Origin: Desmodesmus armatus
Taxonomy: Eukaryota; Chlorophyta; Chlorophyceae; Sphaeropleales; Scenedesmaceae
NCBI GenBank assembly: GCA_007449985.2
Contig: VIIQ02000247.1
Span: 1 to 64,000 of the forward strand
Direction of reading: 5' to 3'
DNA length: 64,000 nucleotides
Position 1 is the stretch's first letter. Every line of letters starts with the position of its first letter. Both the position numbers and the translations under genes were made by a program. Positions 9,272 through 20,667 of the stretch are shown here, piece after piece. The notes under the pieces are model-generated. The model was not told the DNA's origin, searched no databases, and saw only the letters and a program-made list of their open reading frames with translations.

Positions 9272-12200
9272 ATGCTTTGGGTGACTGGCCTAAATGATTG
9301 GCCCCTAACAAACTGCGTTGTGTTCGCAATATTTCAATGCCGCCGTAGCCCCAGCAGGGGGGATCGCTGGAGGCCGCACAGCAGCAGCAGGAGTGCCTCA
9401 CCCGAACAACAGCAGCAGCTGCGGCGAGGCAGGCGCAGCAGGAGCAGGAGCAGGAGCCGCTCCCGTCCAACCTCACCTCCAACAGCAGCAGCTGAGCAGA
9501 AAGGTCGGCACAGCAGACCCAATAGGGACAAGGACAGCAGCAGGGGTCGGAGCGGCCAGCACAGCAGGGACAGGGGGCCAGACAAAGCACAGGACCAGAG
9601 CCGGGACGAAGGCAGAGGCAGACTAGACAGCAGAGAGCAGCACAGACGCAGCAGAAGCAAGAGCAGGAGCAGGAGTCGAGATAAGCAAGCAAAGCAGCCC
9701 CTCCGTCGCCCCACCAGCCGACGCAGCAGGAGCAGGGGCAGGAGCGAGGACGGCAAACAGCAGCAGCAGCAGAAGCGAAGCCGCAGCCGCAGCAGGGAGA
9801 GGTCCAGGCAAAAGGCCAGCAGCAGAGAGGATCAGCTACGCCGCCGCAGCAGCCGCAGCCGCAGCCGTGACAAGCGCAGCCGTGACAGGCGCAGCAGCCG
9901 CAGCCGCAGCAGAGACAGGCCCCAGCAGCAGAAAGGCAGCAGCAGGGACGCGCGGCCCCGCCATCGCAGTCGCAGCCGCAGCAAAGACAGGAGCCGTCGC
10001 GGCAACAGGAGCAGGAGCAGGAGCAGGGAAGCAGCAGGGGGCAGCCGCAGGCGCAGGCGTGAGGAGGAGCCTGCTGCTGCAGCATACCCGGGCCCCCCGT
10101 CAGCCTTCCCTGGACCCCCTCCTGATGATGATCACCCTGCCGCCAAACGCAGCAGATGGGGCGAACCGCAGCAGCAACAGCAGCAGCAGCAGCAGCGGGG
10201 GTGGGGGGAGCTGCCGGGGCCGCCTCAGAGCAGCAGATGGGATGCTGGCAGGGCAGGGGACAGGAGGGGACCAGGTAGGTACTGCCTGTTTGTCGGGGAC
10301 AGGTACTGCTTCAAGGCTCCCCATACACGAGCACTACACTTTGTCATTCAAAGCCAGCCTGCACTGCAGCTGCCTCGCAAGGGACAGCCGTGCTGACATC
10401 TGTCATGTAGCCTGACAGAGCAGTCCTTGTTCAGTACATGCCACCCCCGCATACCCCCCCCCCCCGGGAGGGAAGCTTTTCCTGTCCCCTCCAACCTTTA
10501 ATGTCCATACCCGTCGTTAACACCCCAGCTTAATTTAGACTGTCATGAGCCTGAAAGGTGCGCCTCATGTGTGCCTGCACAACGGTGTACGGCGGTCACC
10601 AGCTTGCAGCTGAGTCATTTATGCACGATCCTATACGGAGTGTGTGGCAGTTGGCATGCCGGTGGAATTTGGGGGGGGGGGGGGCTGGTCTTGTCTGCCG
10701 GTCTTGCTGCAGGTTGCCTGTTACGTGTGTTTCTACTTCTTAAACCCTGTGAGTTCATTATTCATTGTGGAGAGTACCGCCCAGCGGTGAAGGTAATCAC
10801 TTGTAACAACTCCCCCCCCCCTCTCCCCCCCCCCCCCCCCGTCTGTGTGTACCCACCCCCACCCCTTGTGTCACATGCAGGCGGCCCACTTCTGTCAGAT
10901 GACCCCCTCAGGTCGGCTCCATCCACAAGGGAGTGGTGCAGACCATCAAGCCCTTTGGCGTGTTTGTGGCCATTGAGGGGTTCAGGAAACACGTCCTCAT
11001 ACACCACACACAGGTGGGCATCTTGCACAACATGTCATGCATACAATGTCACGGGGGCGTGGGGAGGGGGGGGGGGTGATGCGTGTCGGCTACAAAGGGC
11101 CTATTACTTGACGGGCCTGTCGCTTCACTGAGTTGGAGTAGCTGAATGATGGGGTGAGGGGGCCGGGTGGAGTCCAGATACTGATACTGATACTGCTGCT
11201 GTGATCCTGACAGTGCTGGGCAGCATTGTGGCATTTGCCACGCTCAAGTGTGGGTAGGTTTATGGTTCCAATCAGAGTGGGTTGAGGGTTTGAGTCGGAT
11301 GAGAAATGCGGGCTGCATTCACAACTGTGTGTGTCTTCCCCCTCCCCCCCCCCCTGCAGGTGTCTGACTTAGTGATGCTGACGCGTTCTGATGAGGATGA
11401 TCTCAAGGTGAAGGCACTGGAGTATGCAGCACAACCAGGGCAGCGCGTGTGGGTCAAGGTGAGGGGGCAGACTGTGTTGGGGGAGAGAACGGGGTGTGTG
11501 TTACATTTTTGGTAAGGGAATGCTTCGTGCGGCACAAGCCGGGCAGCACTTGTGAGTCCAGGCAAGGCTGTTCACCCAGGTGGTTGAGGTGTCCCCTGAC
11601 CCGGGTGGTGGTGGGTATCGTGTGCAGCATTGAACTGGGAGTCTCCCAAACTCGTCCACCCCCCCCCCCCCCGCCCACCCGTCCCCGTTCCCGTCCCCGT
11701 GCACTCACTGTCTTGCAGATAGTTGAAGTGTCTCCTGACCCTGGTGGTGGTGGGTATCGTGTGCACGGCAGCATGAAGGTTGTTGACCAGGACAGTGGTC
11801 AGGACCTGGACCCCACTGGACAGCTGGCAGCACAGAAGGGACCAGGTGACGGAAGGGGGGGGGGGGGGGGGTTCAGGTTAAGGGGATTGACACCCCTAAA
11901 CCCTGGGGCAGGTGAATGTGCGCAGGGTGCCCACATTTGACTGCAATGTTTGTTGCAACGTGTTGCGCAAGCTGGCTTTCTAGCGCTGTATACCCCGGCA
12001 GTGGCACCACTACCGGTGCCCCCCCTCCCCCCCCCCCCCCCGGGGGGCAGGGGGCGGGCTTTCCCTTGCTCATTGAGCGAGTCTGCTACGCTACTTCGTT
12101 GCGGCCTGCAAAAGTTCAGACTTCCAACTGAATGTGGTTACTTTTCCATCGTTTAAATTGATGCAGGAGGTGGTGGTGTTGGTGGGCCCCTGTGTGACTC

Positions 12201-14799
12201 CCCCCCTTTCCCCCGAGCATACGGTATGCTGCATACACAACCTGGCTCTTCCCAATCAACCCCAACTCATCAACGCCCTCACCCCCCCCCCTTCTTTGCA
12301 AATTATTGCAGGAGGTGGTGTTGGTCGTGGTCCCCTGTCTGACGAGCCCACCCCCCCTTCCCCCTTCCCCCGCACCGCCAGGGCAGCTTACTCCCCCCCC
12401 CCCCACCCCCACCCCTTCTTTGCAGCAGCTGGTGGTGGTGGTGGTGGTGGGCCCGTCTGACCCCCCACCCCCACCCCCACCCCCACCCCCACACCACCCT
12501 CTCACCACCCAACATTACTCACGCCATCACCCCCTTCCCCCTCACACACACACACATTGCAGGAGGAGGTGGTGGTCGTGGTCCCCTGTCTGACGAGCCC
12601 CCTGATGTTGGTTCCATCCACAAGGGCGAGGTGAAGCGCATTGAGGCATACGGAGTGTTCGTGGCGCTGCCGGGATACCGCAAGTACGGCCTGGTGCACG
12701 CTAGCCAGGTGAGGAGGGGGGTGTCCGGGGGGGGGGGGGGGGGGGGAGGTGTAGAGAAAACTTCAATGAAGTTGGTCGACACATAGAGCCCCCCCCTTTC
12801 CCTCCACCACACCGTCAGGGAGTCAAGGATGTCGTCAACTTCCTTGCGTCCAGTGCGCTGAAGATGGGGATGCCAATTGTCACAGGGACATTTTCATGCT
12901 CACACAAATGCAATTAGATGCAATCCGATGTGTGCTTCTCGTGCCCCTGCCCCCCTCCCCTCCAACACACAGACCTTCCCCATTCCCACCTCACCACTGT
13001 GTGTGTCACACATTATTCACCCCCTGCCCCAGGTTGCCAACTTTTTGAGTTTATTGCTGAGGATGGCGGGGTTGCACGCACAATCCATCGGAGGGACAAG
13101 CAAGCATTGTTCAACACGCTGGCGCACATTACATACTCACACATCAAGTTTTTCTGCCCTTGCCCTCGCCCTTGCCCTTGTTGCTGCTTTTCTTCCCACA
13201 CTACTATTTACCTACCCTTTTCCAGGTGGCCAACTTTCTTGAGTTCAGTGCTGAGGATGGAGAGGCTGAACGCAAGAAAGCCATTGGGGACATCGTGGAC
13301 ATTGGACAGGAGGTGTGGGTCAAGGTACGTAACATGGCGGTGTGTGTGTGTGTGTGGTGTGTGTGTGTGGGGGGTGGGGGGTGGGGGGTGGGGGTGGGGG
13401 TGGGGGTGGGGGTGGGGGGGTGGGGGTGGGGGGGGGGTGGGGGTGGGGGGTGGGGGTGGGGGTGGGGGTGGGGGTGGGGGTGGGGGTGGGGGTGGGGGGG
13501 GGGGGGGGGTGTGTGTGTGTGGGGTGGGTGGGTGGGGGTGGGGGGGGGGGGTGGGTGGGGGTGGGGTGGGGTGGGGGTGGGGTGGGGGTGGGGGTGGGGG
13601 TGGGGGGGGGGTGGGGGGGGGGGGGGGTGGGGGGGGGTGTGGGGTGTGTGTGTGTGGGTGTGTGTGTGGGGGGTGGGTGTGTGTGGGGGTGGGTGTGTGT
13701 GTGGGGGTGTGTGTGTGTGTGGGGGGTGGGGGTGGGGGTGGGGGTGTGTGGGGGTGGGGGGTGGTGTGTGGGGGTGGGGGTGGGGGTGGGGTGGGGGGTG
13801 GGGGTGGGGGGGTGGGGGGGGGGGTGGGGGGTGTGGGGGTGTGGGGGTGTGTGGGTGTGTGTGTGGGGGGGGGGGGGTGGGGGGGTGGGGGGTGGGGGGG
13901 GGGGGGGGGGGGTGGGTGGGTGGGTGGGTGGGTGGGTGGGTGGGGGTGGGTGGGTGGGTGGGTGGGTGGGTGGGTGGGGGGGGGTGGGTGGGTGGGTTGA
14001 AAGGGAAGGACATTGCGCTGTGCTGTATTGTACTGTACTGCACTGTATGCTAGTGCAATGTACTGTAGAGTTTCGCACTTGAGTTTTGCCCTTAGGTAGA
14101 TTGTGGGTGTTAGTTGTTCAGCGTCATTCAATGGCATTGCTCAGTGTCTGTCTCCCCCCCCCCCCTCCTTCCACCCCACCCCACCCTCACACATACTGCC
14201 TGCCTCCCCCCCCCCCTTGCCCTCATGTCATTTTCTTTCATGAGCTCTTTGTCTGCAACTGTTTTTGTTGCCCCCCCCCCCCTGCCTCACAGGTAGTTGA
14301 GGTTGGTGAGGATGAGAAGGGTCGTGGGCCCAAGATCGGCTGCAGCATGAAGCTGGTGGACCAGGGGGATGGGACAGACCTGGACCCACAGGTAGGGTGC
14401 CCCAGGGGGGGGGGGGTGTTGGTGGTGGATCAGGGGGATGGGACAGACCTGAACCCACAGGTGTATGTGTGTGGGTGTGTCGACAGAGAGACTGCATGCG
14501 TGCACATGCATGCTGGCTAGCAGTCATTCGACAAGGATAGTCAACATTGTGTGTGGGTGGGTGGGTGTGTGTGTGTGGGGGGGGGGGGGGCATATGAATT
14601 GCACTGAACCAGTGTGTGTTTGGGGAGGGGGGGGGGGGTGGTCTGTGGGGATGGGGAGGGGGGGGGGGTCCTTGTCCACCAAACATCCTTCCTCTTGCCC
14701 GTGAGCCTTCTCATGCTGCTGCTCAGCGCAACAACGGTTGTTGCGCCATCTGCTGCTTCTTTCACTCCTGCTGATCTGTCTGTCTGCTGCTGCCGCTGC

Positions 14800-14835
<36 letters not shown>

Positions 14836-16703
14836 AGAATATGCGCTACCGCCCCAGGGGTGATGGGCACGGTCAGTCAGGGGGCAGCAAGGCCCCCATC
14901 GGTGCACACGCTGGCGAGGTCAAGGGGGGAGCCATAGACTGGGGCTACCTGGCAACACGGCCTGATGCCTTTGGCAGCAAGGGATATGACTTGCTGAATG
15001 ACCCACCTCCTGAGCTTATGCCGCAGCAAGGTGTGTGTCTGTGTGTCAACAGAGTACTTGGATACATGCAAGCTCACTAAGGCTATCCTACTAGATAGGC
15101 AAGCAACAGTGATTTAATTCCTTAGTACCGAGCAGTGCGTCGGTGGCAGGTAAAGACGCGGTGTGTGTGTGTGGGGGGGGGGGGGGGGGGGCATAATGGC
15201 AATGTGTAAAGGGGGGAGCCATGGACTGGGGCCACCTGGCAACGCGACCTGATGCCTTTGGCTTGAAAGGATATGACTTACTGGATGACCCACCTCCTGA
15301 GCCTATGCCGCAGCAAGGTGCGTGTCTGTGTGTTGACAGAGGGAGTACTTGGATACATGCAAGCTCACTAAGGCTGTCCTACTAGATTTGTGCAGCGAGG
15401 GGCTTCAGTGCATGCGACCAGCCTGCCAGTTAGCACACACATGCCCACAGGCAGCTGAGGCCCCTTGCACAACTCAACCCTCCACAGCCAATAGTATATG
15501 GGAGCAAGGCGCAAATGGTTGACTAATAGGTTGATGCTGTGGCTGTCAAAACCAGTCACAGAAGTAAATTTACGGTAATTTACAACCAACAGCAGAACCA
15601 GCATGACCACCACCCCTTGATTTACTAAATCTGACAACCCCACCCCGCCGCTGTCATGTGTGTGTGTGCAGGCGGAGCAGATCACCACCACACACACCAC
15701 CACCACCAGCAGCAGCAGCAGCGGCAGGCCATGCCGCCTATGGGTCGTGGCAGGGGGGCCACAATGCCTGCTTGGATGACTCAAGGGGTGGGGGCAACAG
15801 CAGCACCTGGAGCAGCAGCAGCAGCAGCAGCACCTCCTGGGTAAGCACGCATGTACATCGAAGGGCGGGGGGGGGGGGGTATCATGCGATACGTTCACCA
15901 CTGGGTGGTTCTTTGCTCACTTGTCAAAAATGTGGAACTGGTTAGCCCGGGGGGGTGGGGGGGGGGGGGATAGTGAGGGAACCGAGGGCTTTCGTGTTAC
16001 ACGTGGCAGGGGGCCACAATGCCCGCTTGGATATCATCAATGCATCAAGGGGTGGGGGGCAACAGCAGCACCTGGCGCGGCAGCAGCAGCAGCGGCGGGT
16101 GGCGGCTCTTACAGGGTGAGGCTTTATTCATGTTTGCTGGGGCAACCTAGAACTGCATTTGCTTTGCTGCATCATGCAGTGCTTTCATGTAACATGCCAG
16201 GGTATTTTGGTATTTTGGTATTTTGGACCGTAACTGGGTTGCCAGCTGGGAGATCTGGGATATTTGACTGGGAAACAACACGGCAGGCTGGGCGGGTGGC
16301 CTTTCCAAATTGAATTGACAGGCTGGGGTGCCGGTGCGGCTTCATAATGGCTGCAATTGACAACTTGCTGCTGCTGCTGCAGGCCAGACATGGACCTTGA
16401 GCAGGCTCTGCGTATCGTACAGGAGGCAGCAGCAGGCAATGCACACAAGCAAATGCTGATCGCCATCACTGCTGTTGTTGCTGCTGCTGCTGCTGCAGGC
16501 AAGACATGGACCTTGAGCAGGCTCTGCGTATTGTGCAGGAGGCAGCAGCAGGCAGGTCCCACAAGAAGAAGCACAAGAAGGAGCGCAGCAGCAAGAAACA
16601 CAAAAAGGAGAAGAAGAGCAGCAGCAGCAGCAGGAAGCACGGCAGGCGGCAGCGGTCGCACAGCAGGAGCAGCAGCGGCAGTGGCAGCTCTGACCGAAGC
16701 TAG
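9272..16703 (+). CDS. RS-rich protein with two S1 RNA-binding domains (ZCCHC17-like)
   Basis: Likely nuclear or nucleolar RNA-processing factor. Exons: 9272-10274, 10881-11013, 11360-11458, 11719-11845, 12563-12708, 13226-13324, 14293-14391, 14838-15030, 15672-15840, 16499-16703. All splice phases close if one C is added at 10903-10907, giving 757 aa. Residues ~20-290 are dense RS/SR dipeptides. Two S1 domains follow (VGSIHKGVVQTIKPFGVFVA and VGSIHKGEVKRIEAYGVFVA). Each ends in a conserved tail (SMKVVDQDSGQDLDP; SMKLVDQGDGTDLDP) like that of vertebrate ZCCHC17/pNO40 and DHX8. No CCHC zinc knuckle is seen. Then come a His/Gln tract, GRGRGATMPAWMT, a predicted helix (DMDLEQALRIVQEAA) and a Lys/Ser-rich tail. 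The first exon's true start is uncertain. Confidence 0.85.
10764..10810 (+). repeat. Dispersed repeat R2, copy a
   Basis: About 45 bp with core ACCGCCCAGCGGTGAAGGTA and then CACTTGTAACAA. Related copies at 19591-19630, 31721-31770 and 41527-41567, all in this orientation. Confidence 0.75.
11580..11628 (+). repeat. 5' copy of S1-gene exon 11719-11845
   Basis: Acceptor CCCAG plus ~46 nt nearly identical to the start of the next exon (VVEVSPDPGGGGYRV), then diverging into a stop. Confidence 0.8.
12160..12460 (+). repeat. Three 5' copies of S1-gene exon 12563-12708
   Basis: Copies begin near 12164, 12309 and 12425. Each has TGCAG followed by a GGTGGTGGT stretch and the GTCTGACGAGCCC region, and breaks off in C-rich sequence. 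All lie upstream of the intact exon. Confidence 0.75.
12825..13080 (+). repeat. Two 5' copies of S1-gene exon 13226-13324
   Basis: At 13031-13076 a CAG acceptor is followed by a diverged VANFLEFSAEDG coding copy. At 12826-12865 there is a more decayed version. Confidence 0.6.
13338..14000 (+). repeat. ~660 bp G/T-only tract (GGGGGT and GTGT satellites)
   Basis: Lies inside the intron 13325-14292 and is almost entirely G and T on the transcribed sense strand, with many runs of three or more G. The long Gly/Trp/Val and Pro/His frames across it on all strands are compositional artefacts. G-quadruplex or R-loop formation is plausible. Confidence 0.95.
14424..14460 (+). repeat. 3' copy of S1-gene exon 14293-14391
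   Basis: Repeats VDQGDGTDLDPQ-coding sequence and a following GT donor, with one Asp-to-Asn change, 69 nt downstream of the exon. Confidence 0.8.
15205..15319 (+). repeat. 3' copy of S1-gene exon 14838-15030
   Basis: Repeats KGGAMDWGHLATRPDAFG through the GCAAG/GTGCGT donor with scattered substitutions. The frame is still open, so it could splice as a cassette if an acceptor were used. Confidence 0.85.
16003..16120 (+). repeat. 3' copy of S1-gene exon 15672-15840
   Basis: Repeats the GGGGCCACAATGCC to GGGGCAACAGCAGCACC part with indels, downstream of the exon. Confidence 0.7.
16379..16447 (+). repeat. 5' copy of S1-gene last exon
   Basis: CTGCAG acceptor plus PDMDLEQALRIVQEAAAG, about 120 nt upstream of the intact terminal exon at 16499. 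Confidence 0.85.
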
Positions 16704-16708
16704 CAGCC

Positions 16709-16739
<31 letters not shown>

Positions 16740-16742
<3 letters not shown>

Positions 16743-16920
16743 GGTGTTGCACAGGGAGCACAGCTGATGGCAGCTCCGACCATAGCGAGCAGCAGAAGCA
16801 GCGGCAGCAGCTTCTGCCGCACAGCAGCAGCAGCAGCAGCAGGAAGCACAGCTCGGGGCTGCCGCACAGCAGGAGCAGCAGCGGCAGCTCTGACCGCAGC
16901 TAGCAGTAGCAGCAGCAGGA
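16740..16920 (+). repeat. Degenerate copies of the S1-gene tail past its stop
   Basis: Ser/Arg/Gly-coding CAGCAGC-rich blocks with CTCTGACCGCAGC words resemble the final 60 nt of the gene, repeated twice in what should be 3' UTR. Confidence 0.55.
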
Positions 16921-16977
16921 TCCAGCTTGACAGAAGCTTGGTTGCCCGTGGTCTGAGCAGTGGTTACGGCTGGATAG

Positions 16978-17082
16978 TTGTAGTAAGATCGCAGAGGCTG
17001 AAGCTGCCGTGTCTGTCAACGGAAACAAGTGGATAGTGATGCATATGCATGTGCAGCTGCAGCTGCAGCTAGACGAGCTTCG
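16978..17082 (-). repeat. Dispersed repeat R1, copy b
   Basis: Reverse-orientation copy of 5487-5584, with the GCATATGC palindrome and CGATCTTACTACAA end conserved and CAGCTG expanded in the left part. Confidence 0.75.
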
Positions 17083-17606
17083 CGGCCCCCCAACCCTTGG
17101 CTCACTGTGACATGAAGGTGACTGGCCGGTTCGGCTGGATTGTGGCACATTGTGCCAGGCAGTGGCAGTGCTACAGCATGCTATTGTGAGGGTTTTGAGG
17201 CTGTTGAGCCGGTCTGAATCGTCCAGGGTTATCCAACAGAGCATGTTCGTCTAACCCTGGCAGCTTGGCGCCCATTTTGGATGCATGGCACTCCCCACAA
17301 CCTCTGAAGTTGCAGAGTTGACACATGCACAACAGATCGAAGCAGTTGCAGTTACAGGAATTGGGCATGGTAAACTCACGAAGGCAACCGTGCAACTCAC
17401 AAAGGAGCCAGAGGCTCATGGGGAAGCACTCAGCCATACTAGGTCACAGGGAACCAGAGCATGCCTGCACCCTTTGAGCTTCAGCAGCTGGCCACCACTC
17501 AAAACGCATGATCATCCCCCATCCAGTCTGCTGACAACACAGCAGCCCAGCAGGTGCCAACACACAAAAATAGACATTTCAGCGCCATGGCCAGTTACTG
17601 CTGCTG
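17083..17606. other. Convergent intergenic spacer, nothing recognised
   Basis: Lies between the S1 gene (+) and the GTPase gene (-). Short frames only, no splice-site logic or known motif. Confidence 0.4.
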
Positions 17607-17675
17607 TTACTTCTTGCGGGTGCTGGTGACCAGGTGTCGCCGAGGGCTGCGTTTCACCGCCTCCACCAGCCACTG
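17607..17675 (-). repeat. Copy of GTPase terminal exon 3' end
   Basis: Repeats the last ~65 nt of the GTPase gene including its stop codon, about 100 nt beyond the real stop. Confidence 0.85.
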
Positions 17676-17709
17676 TTTGACACCATCTTGGGGTGGGCCC
17701 GACGGTATG

Positions 17710-17714
17710 TTACA
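17710..17714 (-). terminator. Candidate polyadenylation signal of the ARFRP1-like gene
   Basis: TGTAA on the minus strand, 60 nt past the stop at 17774. Confidence 0.4.
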
Positions 17715-17773
17715 GCTGCACCACATGCCGACATCCTTCAAAGTTTGAAGTTCGAACTGCAGCACTGCTGCTG

Positions 17774-19898
17774 TTACTTCTTGCGGGTGCTGGTGACCAG
17801 GTGCCGCCGAGGGCTGCGTTTCACCGCCTCCACCAGCCACTTGAGTCCGTCACTCAGGCCCTTGCCTGTGTAGGCCGAGGCGGGCTGCACAATCACAGGC
17901 CGGCTGTCCAACTTGCCTAGGCCAAAGGCCTCAGCCATATCCGCCATGTTGGCAGCACCCTCAACATCCTGCAACGCAGCCGGCGTAGGGGGCAGGGGGG
18001 CGGGGGGGGGGGGGGGGGGGGTCTATATGTGGTATGGTGGGGTTGGGCGATGCCATGAGGAGAGGGTGTGATGTATGGTGTTGGAGGCAACACTCTGCGT
18101 TGTGGACTGATGTCAGATAACGTGAGCTATAGGACGGGCGGAAGGGGGGAGCTGCACGACCACAGGCCAGCTGTCCTGCTTGCCCAGGCAGAGGTGATGA
18201 CTCAACACTGACGGACAAAACCCAGCAAGAAACACCACAACAGTCCGACTGTTGTGGTGAGATGCAGTGGTCCTTGCACTGCATGTGTCCACCAATGCCC
18301 CCCCCCCCCCGCCCTCCTCCAAACACACAACTCATGTGGTTAACACACATTCACTTCTATTCGTTGACACACAGGACAGCTTCAGCCTCTGCGATCTTAC
18401 TACAAAACATTCACCTGTTTGTTGGCCACCATCAGCAGCGGTGCCCCCATGAGATCGTGGGAGCCCAGCACCTTGTCAAGAGCAGCCTGCAGCACAGGAC
18501 AGGACAGTACGATACCGAACACTGAAGGACAGTGCAATGTAGTGAAGTACAATGCAGCAAGGTGCAGTGAAGTACACCACGGTGCGCAACAGTTCAGTAC
18601 AATCCACCACAGTACAGTAGAGTGGGAAGACAGCCACTGGGAACAGAGCCCTCACAAGCCAGGGAGCCCCAGGCTCATTATCTCCAGCCCCTTGATGTAC
18701 CATGTTCCACACAATGCATTTCTGTGCTGCGGGAACCCAGCCAAGCCTGCGACAAATGCCAGTGGATGCAGCGAAACCCACATGCCACCAAGGCTCCCTC
18801 CCAGACACGTCAAGCACTGCCAACACTGCCTGCACCATCCAACTGCACCCCACCCTCCACCACCACCACCCCCCCCCCCCCGCCCCGCCTCTGACACCCC
18901 GCCCCCCCCCCCCCCATGCCCAACAAACATACACATGCACTGACACAAGCGCACAGACACACACGGACCCACCTTAGCTTCATCGAATCTGTCCCCATCT
19001 GCCGCATCCACCACGAATATGAGTGCGTGTGTCTCTGCGTAGTACTTGTCCCATATGCCCCGTAGGCTGGCTGCACCCCCAAGGTCCCAGAACACCAGGC
19101 TGGTGTTGAAGGCCTCGAATCGACCAACATTGAGGCCGACTGTGGGCATCATCTTGGAGGGCTCAAGGCCTGCAGCAGTAGGTTTGGTATGAGAGAGGGG
19201 TGGATGTGGAGCGTGGTGAGTATGTTTGCTTTTTAGGGGGGGGGGTGCACAGTTGAGCGACCATAAAAAATGGTGGTCTTAGAGGGGTCCAGGCCTGCGG
19301 CTCAGGCCACAGCCAGGCTGTGCTGAGCTTGGTAGGGAAAGGCGGAGTGGAGTTGTGTGCACACAACTCGCACGCACATGCAGGCTGCCACGCCCTTGCG
19401 CCAGTGCTGGATGGAAGGATGCTGTGTGTGCAGGGCTGATGCGCACTGCCATCCCAGCCTCTATCGCTGCAACATTACAGATGAGACTGCCATTACTGAC
19501 CAGCTGCAGTGCCTGCCTTGCAGAGCTGGCAATGAAAGACACTGCTGACTGCTGTACTGCAACAAGCGCACAGCTGACCTTCAGCTGCTAGTTGTATACC
19601 GCTCAACGGTGAAAGTATCCACCTGCAACACCCGCCGCCAAATCTTCGATGCTGCACCTCAAGGCACCTATCTTGCCGCTGTCACAACCATGCGTCCTGT
19701 GCGGGACACAGTGCTGTGGCGAGTGCTGTTGGCTGTGACCCGCTGCTGCTCCTGCTGCTTACCGTTGAGGTCGCTCAGCAGCGTTTTGAGTTTCTCCAGC
19801 ACATTTGTTTTTCCCGCCTTGTCCAGTCCGAGTATGAGCACGTGGAACTCATCCTGCTTGCACATGTACTCCACAAAGCCGTAGACCAGGGAGAACAT
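17774..19898 (-). CDS. ARFRP1: ARFRP1-like small GTPase
   Basis: Arf-family GTPase of the Golgi/trans-Golgi ARFRP1 (yeast Arl3) type. Exons (minus): 19898-19763, 19169-18973, 18486-18415, 17968-17774, giving 199 aa with all phases closing; human ARFRP1 is about 200 aa. The N-terminus (MFSLVYGFVEYMCKQDEF) lacks Gly2, so no myristoylation, as in ARFRP1. Visible motifs: P-loop GLDKAGKT (about 24-31), switch-1 PTVGLN, WDLGG followed by A where Arf proteins have the catalytic Gln, WDKYYAE (typical of ARFRP1), NKQD split by an intron, and SAYTGKG. The Ala at the Gln position suggests low intrinsic GTP hydrolysis; that is inference. Copies of exon-4 pieces lie at 17607-17675 and, weaker, about 18150-18200. 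Divergent from the BTB gene across 769 bp. Confidence 0.9.
18361..18406 (+). repeat. Dispersed repeat R1, copy c (right half)
   Basis: TCGTTGAC to CTTACTACAA, as in copies a and b. It lies immediately before the donor end of GTPase exon 3 on the opposite strand. Confidence 0.65.
19591..19630 (+). repeat. Dispersed repeat R2, copy b
   Basis: TATACCGCTCAACGGTGAAA followed by GTATCCACCTGCAACA. Diverged member of the family at 10764-10810. Confidence 0.6.
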
Positions 19899-20667
19899 GG
19901 CGCAGTTGCTGTACTATCGCCTGCGCTTTGCTGCTGCTGCTGCTGCTGCTCCTTCCACTGGGGACTGCAGCAGCAGCTACCCCATGCTGCTTGTGGGTAG
20001 GATCAGACCAACTTAGATGTGCGGACAAGCTGACACTTTGCGTGTATGTCGGGCGAGGTGCCAGGTGTACGTGGGCCTGCGGGCCTGGCCTGTGACTGTC
20101 ACGAACACTGGCTTGGGGAGGATAAAGCTGAACCAGTAAGTGAAAAGTTGGAAGATGGATCAGACCTCTCTGCACAGGAGGTGCACACCCACAGGATGTA
20201 GTGCAAGAGTGCTGGATGGTGGATCAGCTTGCCCAATCAGATGGTATCGCAGCCCGAGTGAGGCCCTACAGGACACGACTAAAGTCACACAGCCTACTTC
20301 TCAAGGTCCTGCTACAATAAAACGTTGTTGGTGTGTCATCAACTGACGTAGTTGGCAACTGCCAGGTGCAAACTGCCAGACGCACTCTACTGGATGCGCA
20401 AGGTGTTAGCAACTCTCTGAACCTGTTTCACGTCGTTCTGGTGGACCTCTTGTCCTCCGTTCATAGCTCAAAGCACTCCACAGCAGGACAAGCACACGAT
20501 CAAGGCGCGCATCCGCCTACTGCTTGCAGGTGGGTCAAACCAGAGTGCCTCCGGTGTCACCACAAGTCCACTGTTGCGTCTCGCCTTGATCTTCCTCGGC
20601 ACTAGCGTCACCCGCCCATGTGCACCTGCTCATTCTTCTGCTCTGCCTCGCGCTTTGTTGACTGAGG
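19899..20667. promoter_or_regulatory. Divergent spacer, ARFRP1-like / BTB gene
   Basis: 769 bp between two start codons on opposite strands. A CTG run (19930-19949) is present. No defined promoter element recognised. Confidence 0.3.

Noticed and set aside
9204..10085. 293-aa Cys-rich open frame on the minus strand
   Set aside because: Exact antisense shadow of the RS-repeat exon of the S1 gene; CAG/CGC repeats read backward give Cys/Leu.
12918..14137. Long overlapping open frames (up to ~360 aa) on both strands at 13.2-14.1 kb
   Set aside because: They exist because the sequence is only G and T with no stop-forming words. Proteins are pure Gly/Trp/Val or Pro/His/Thr and the region is intronic.
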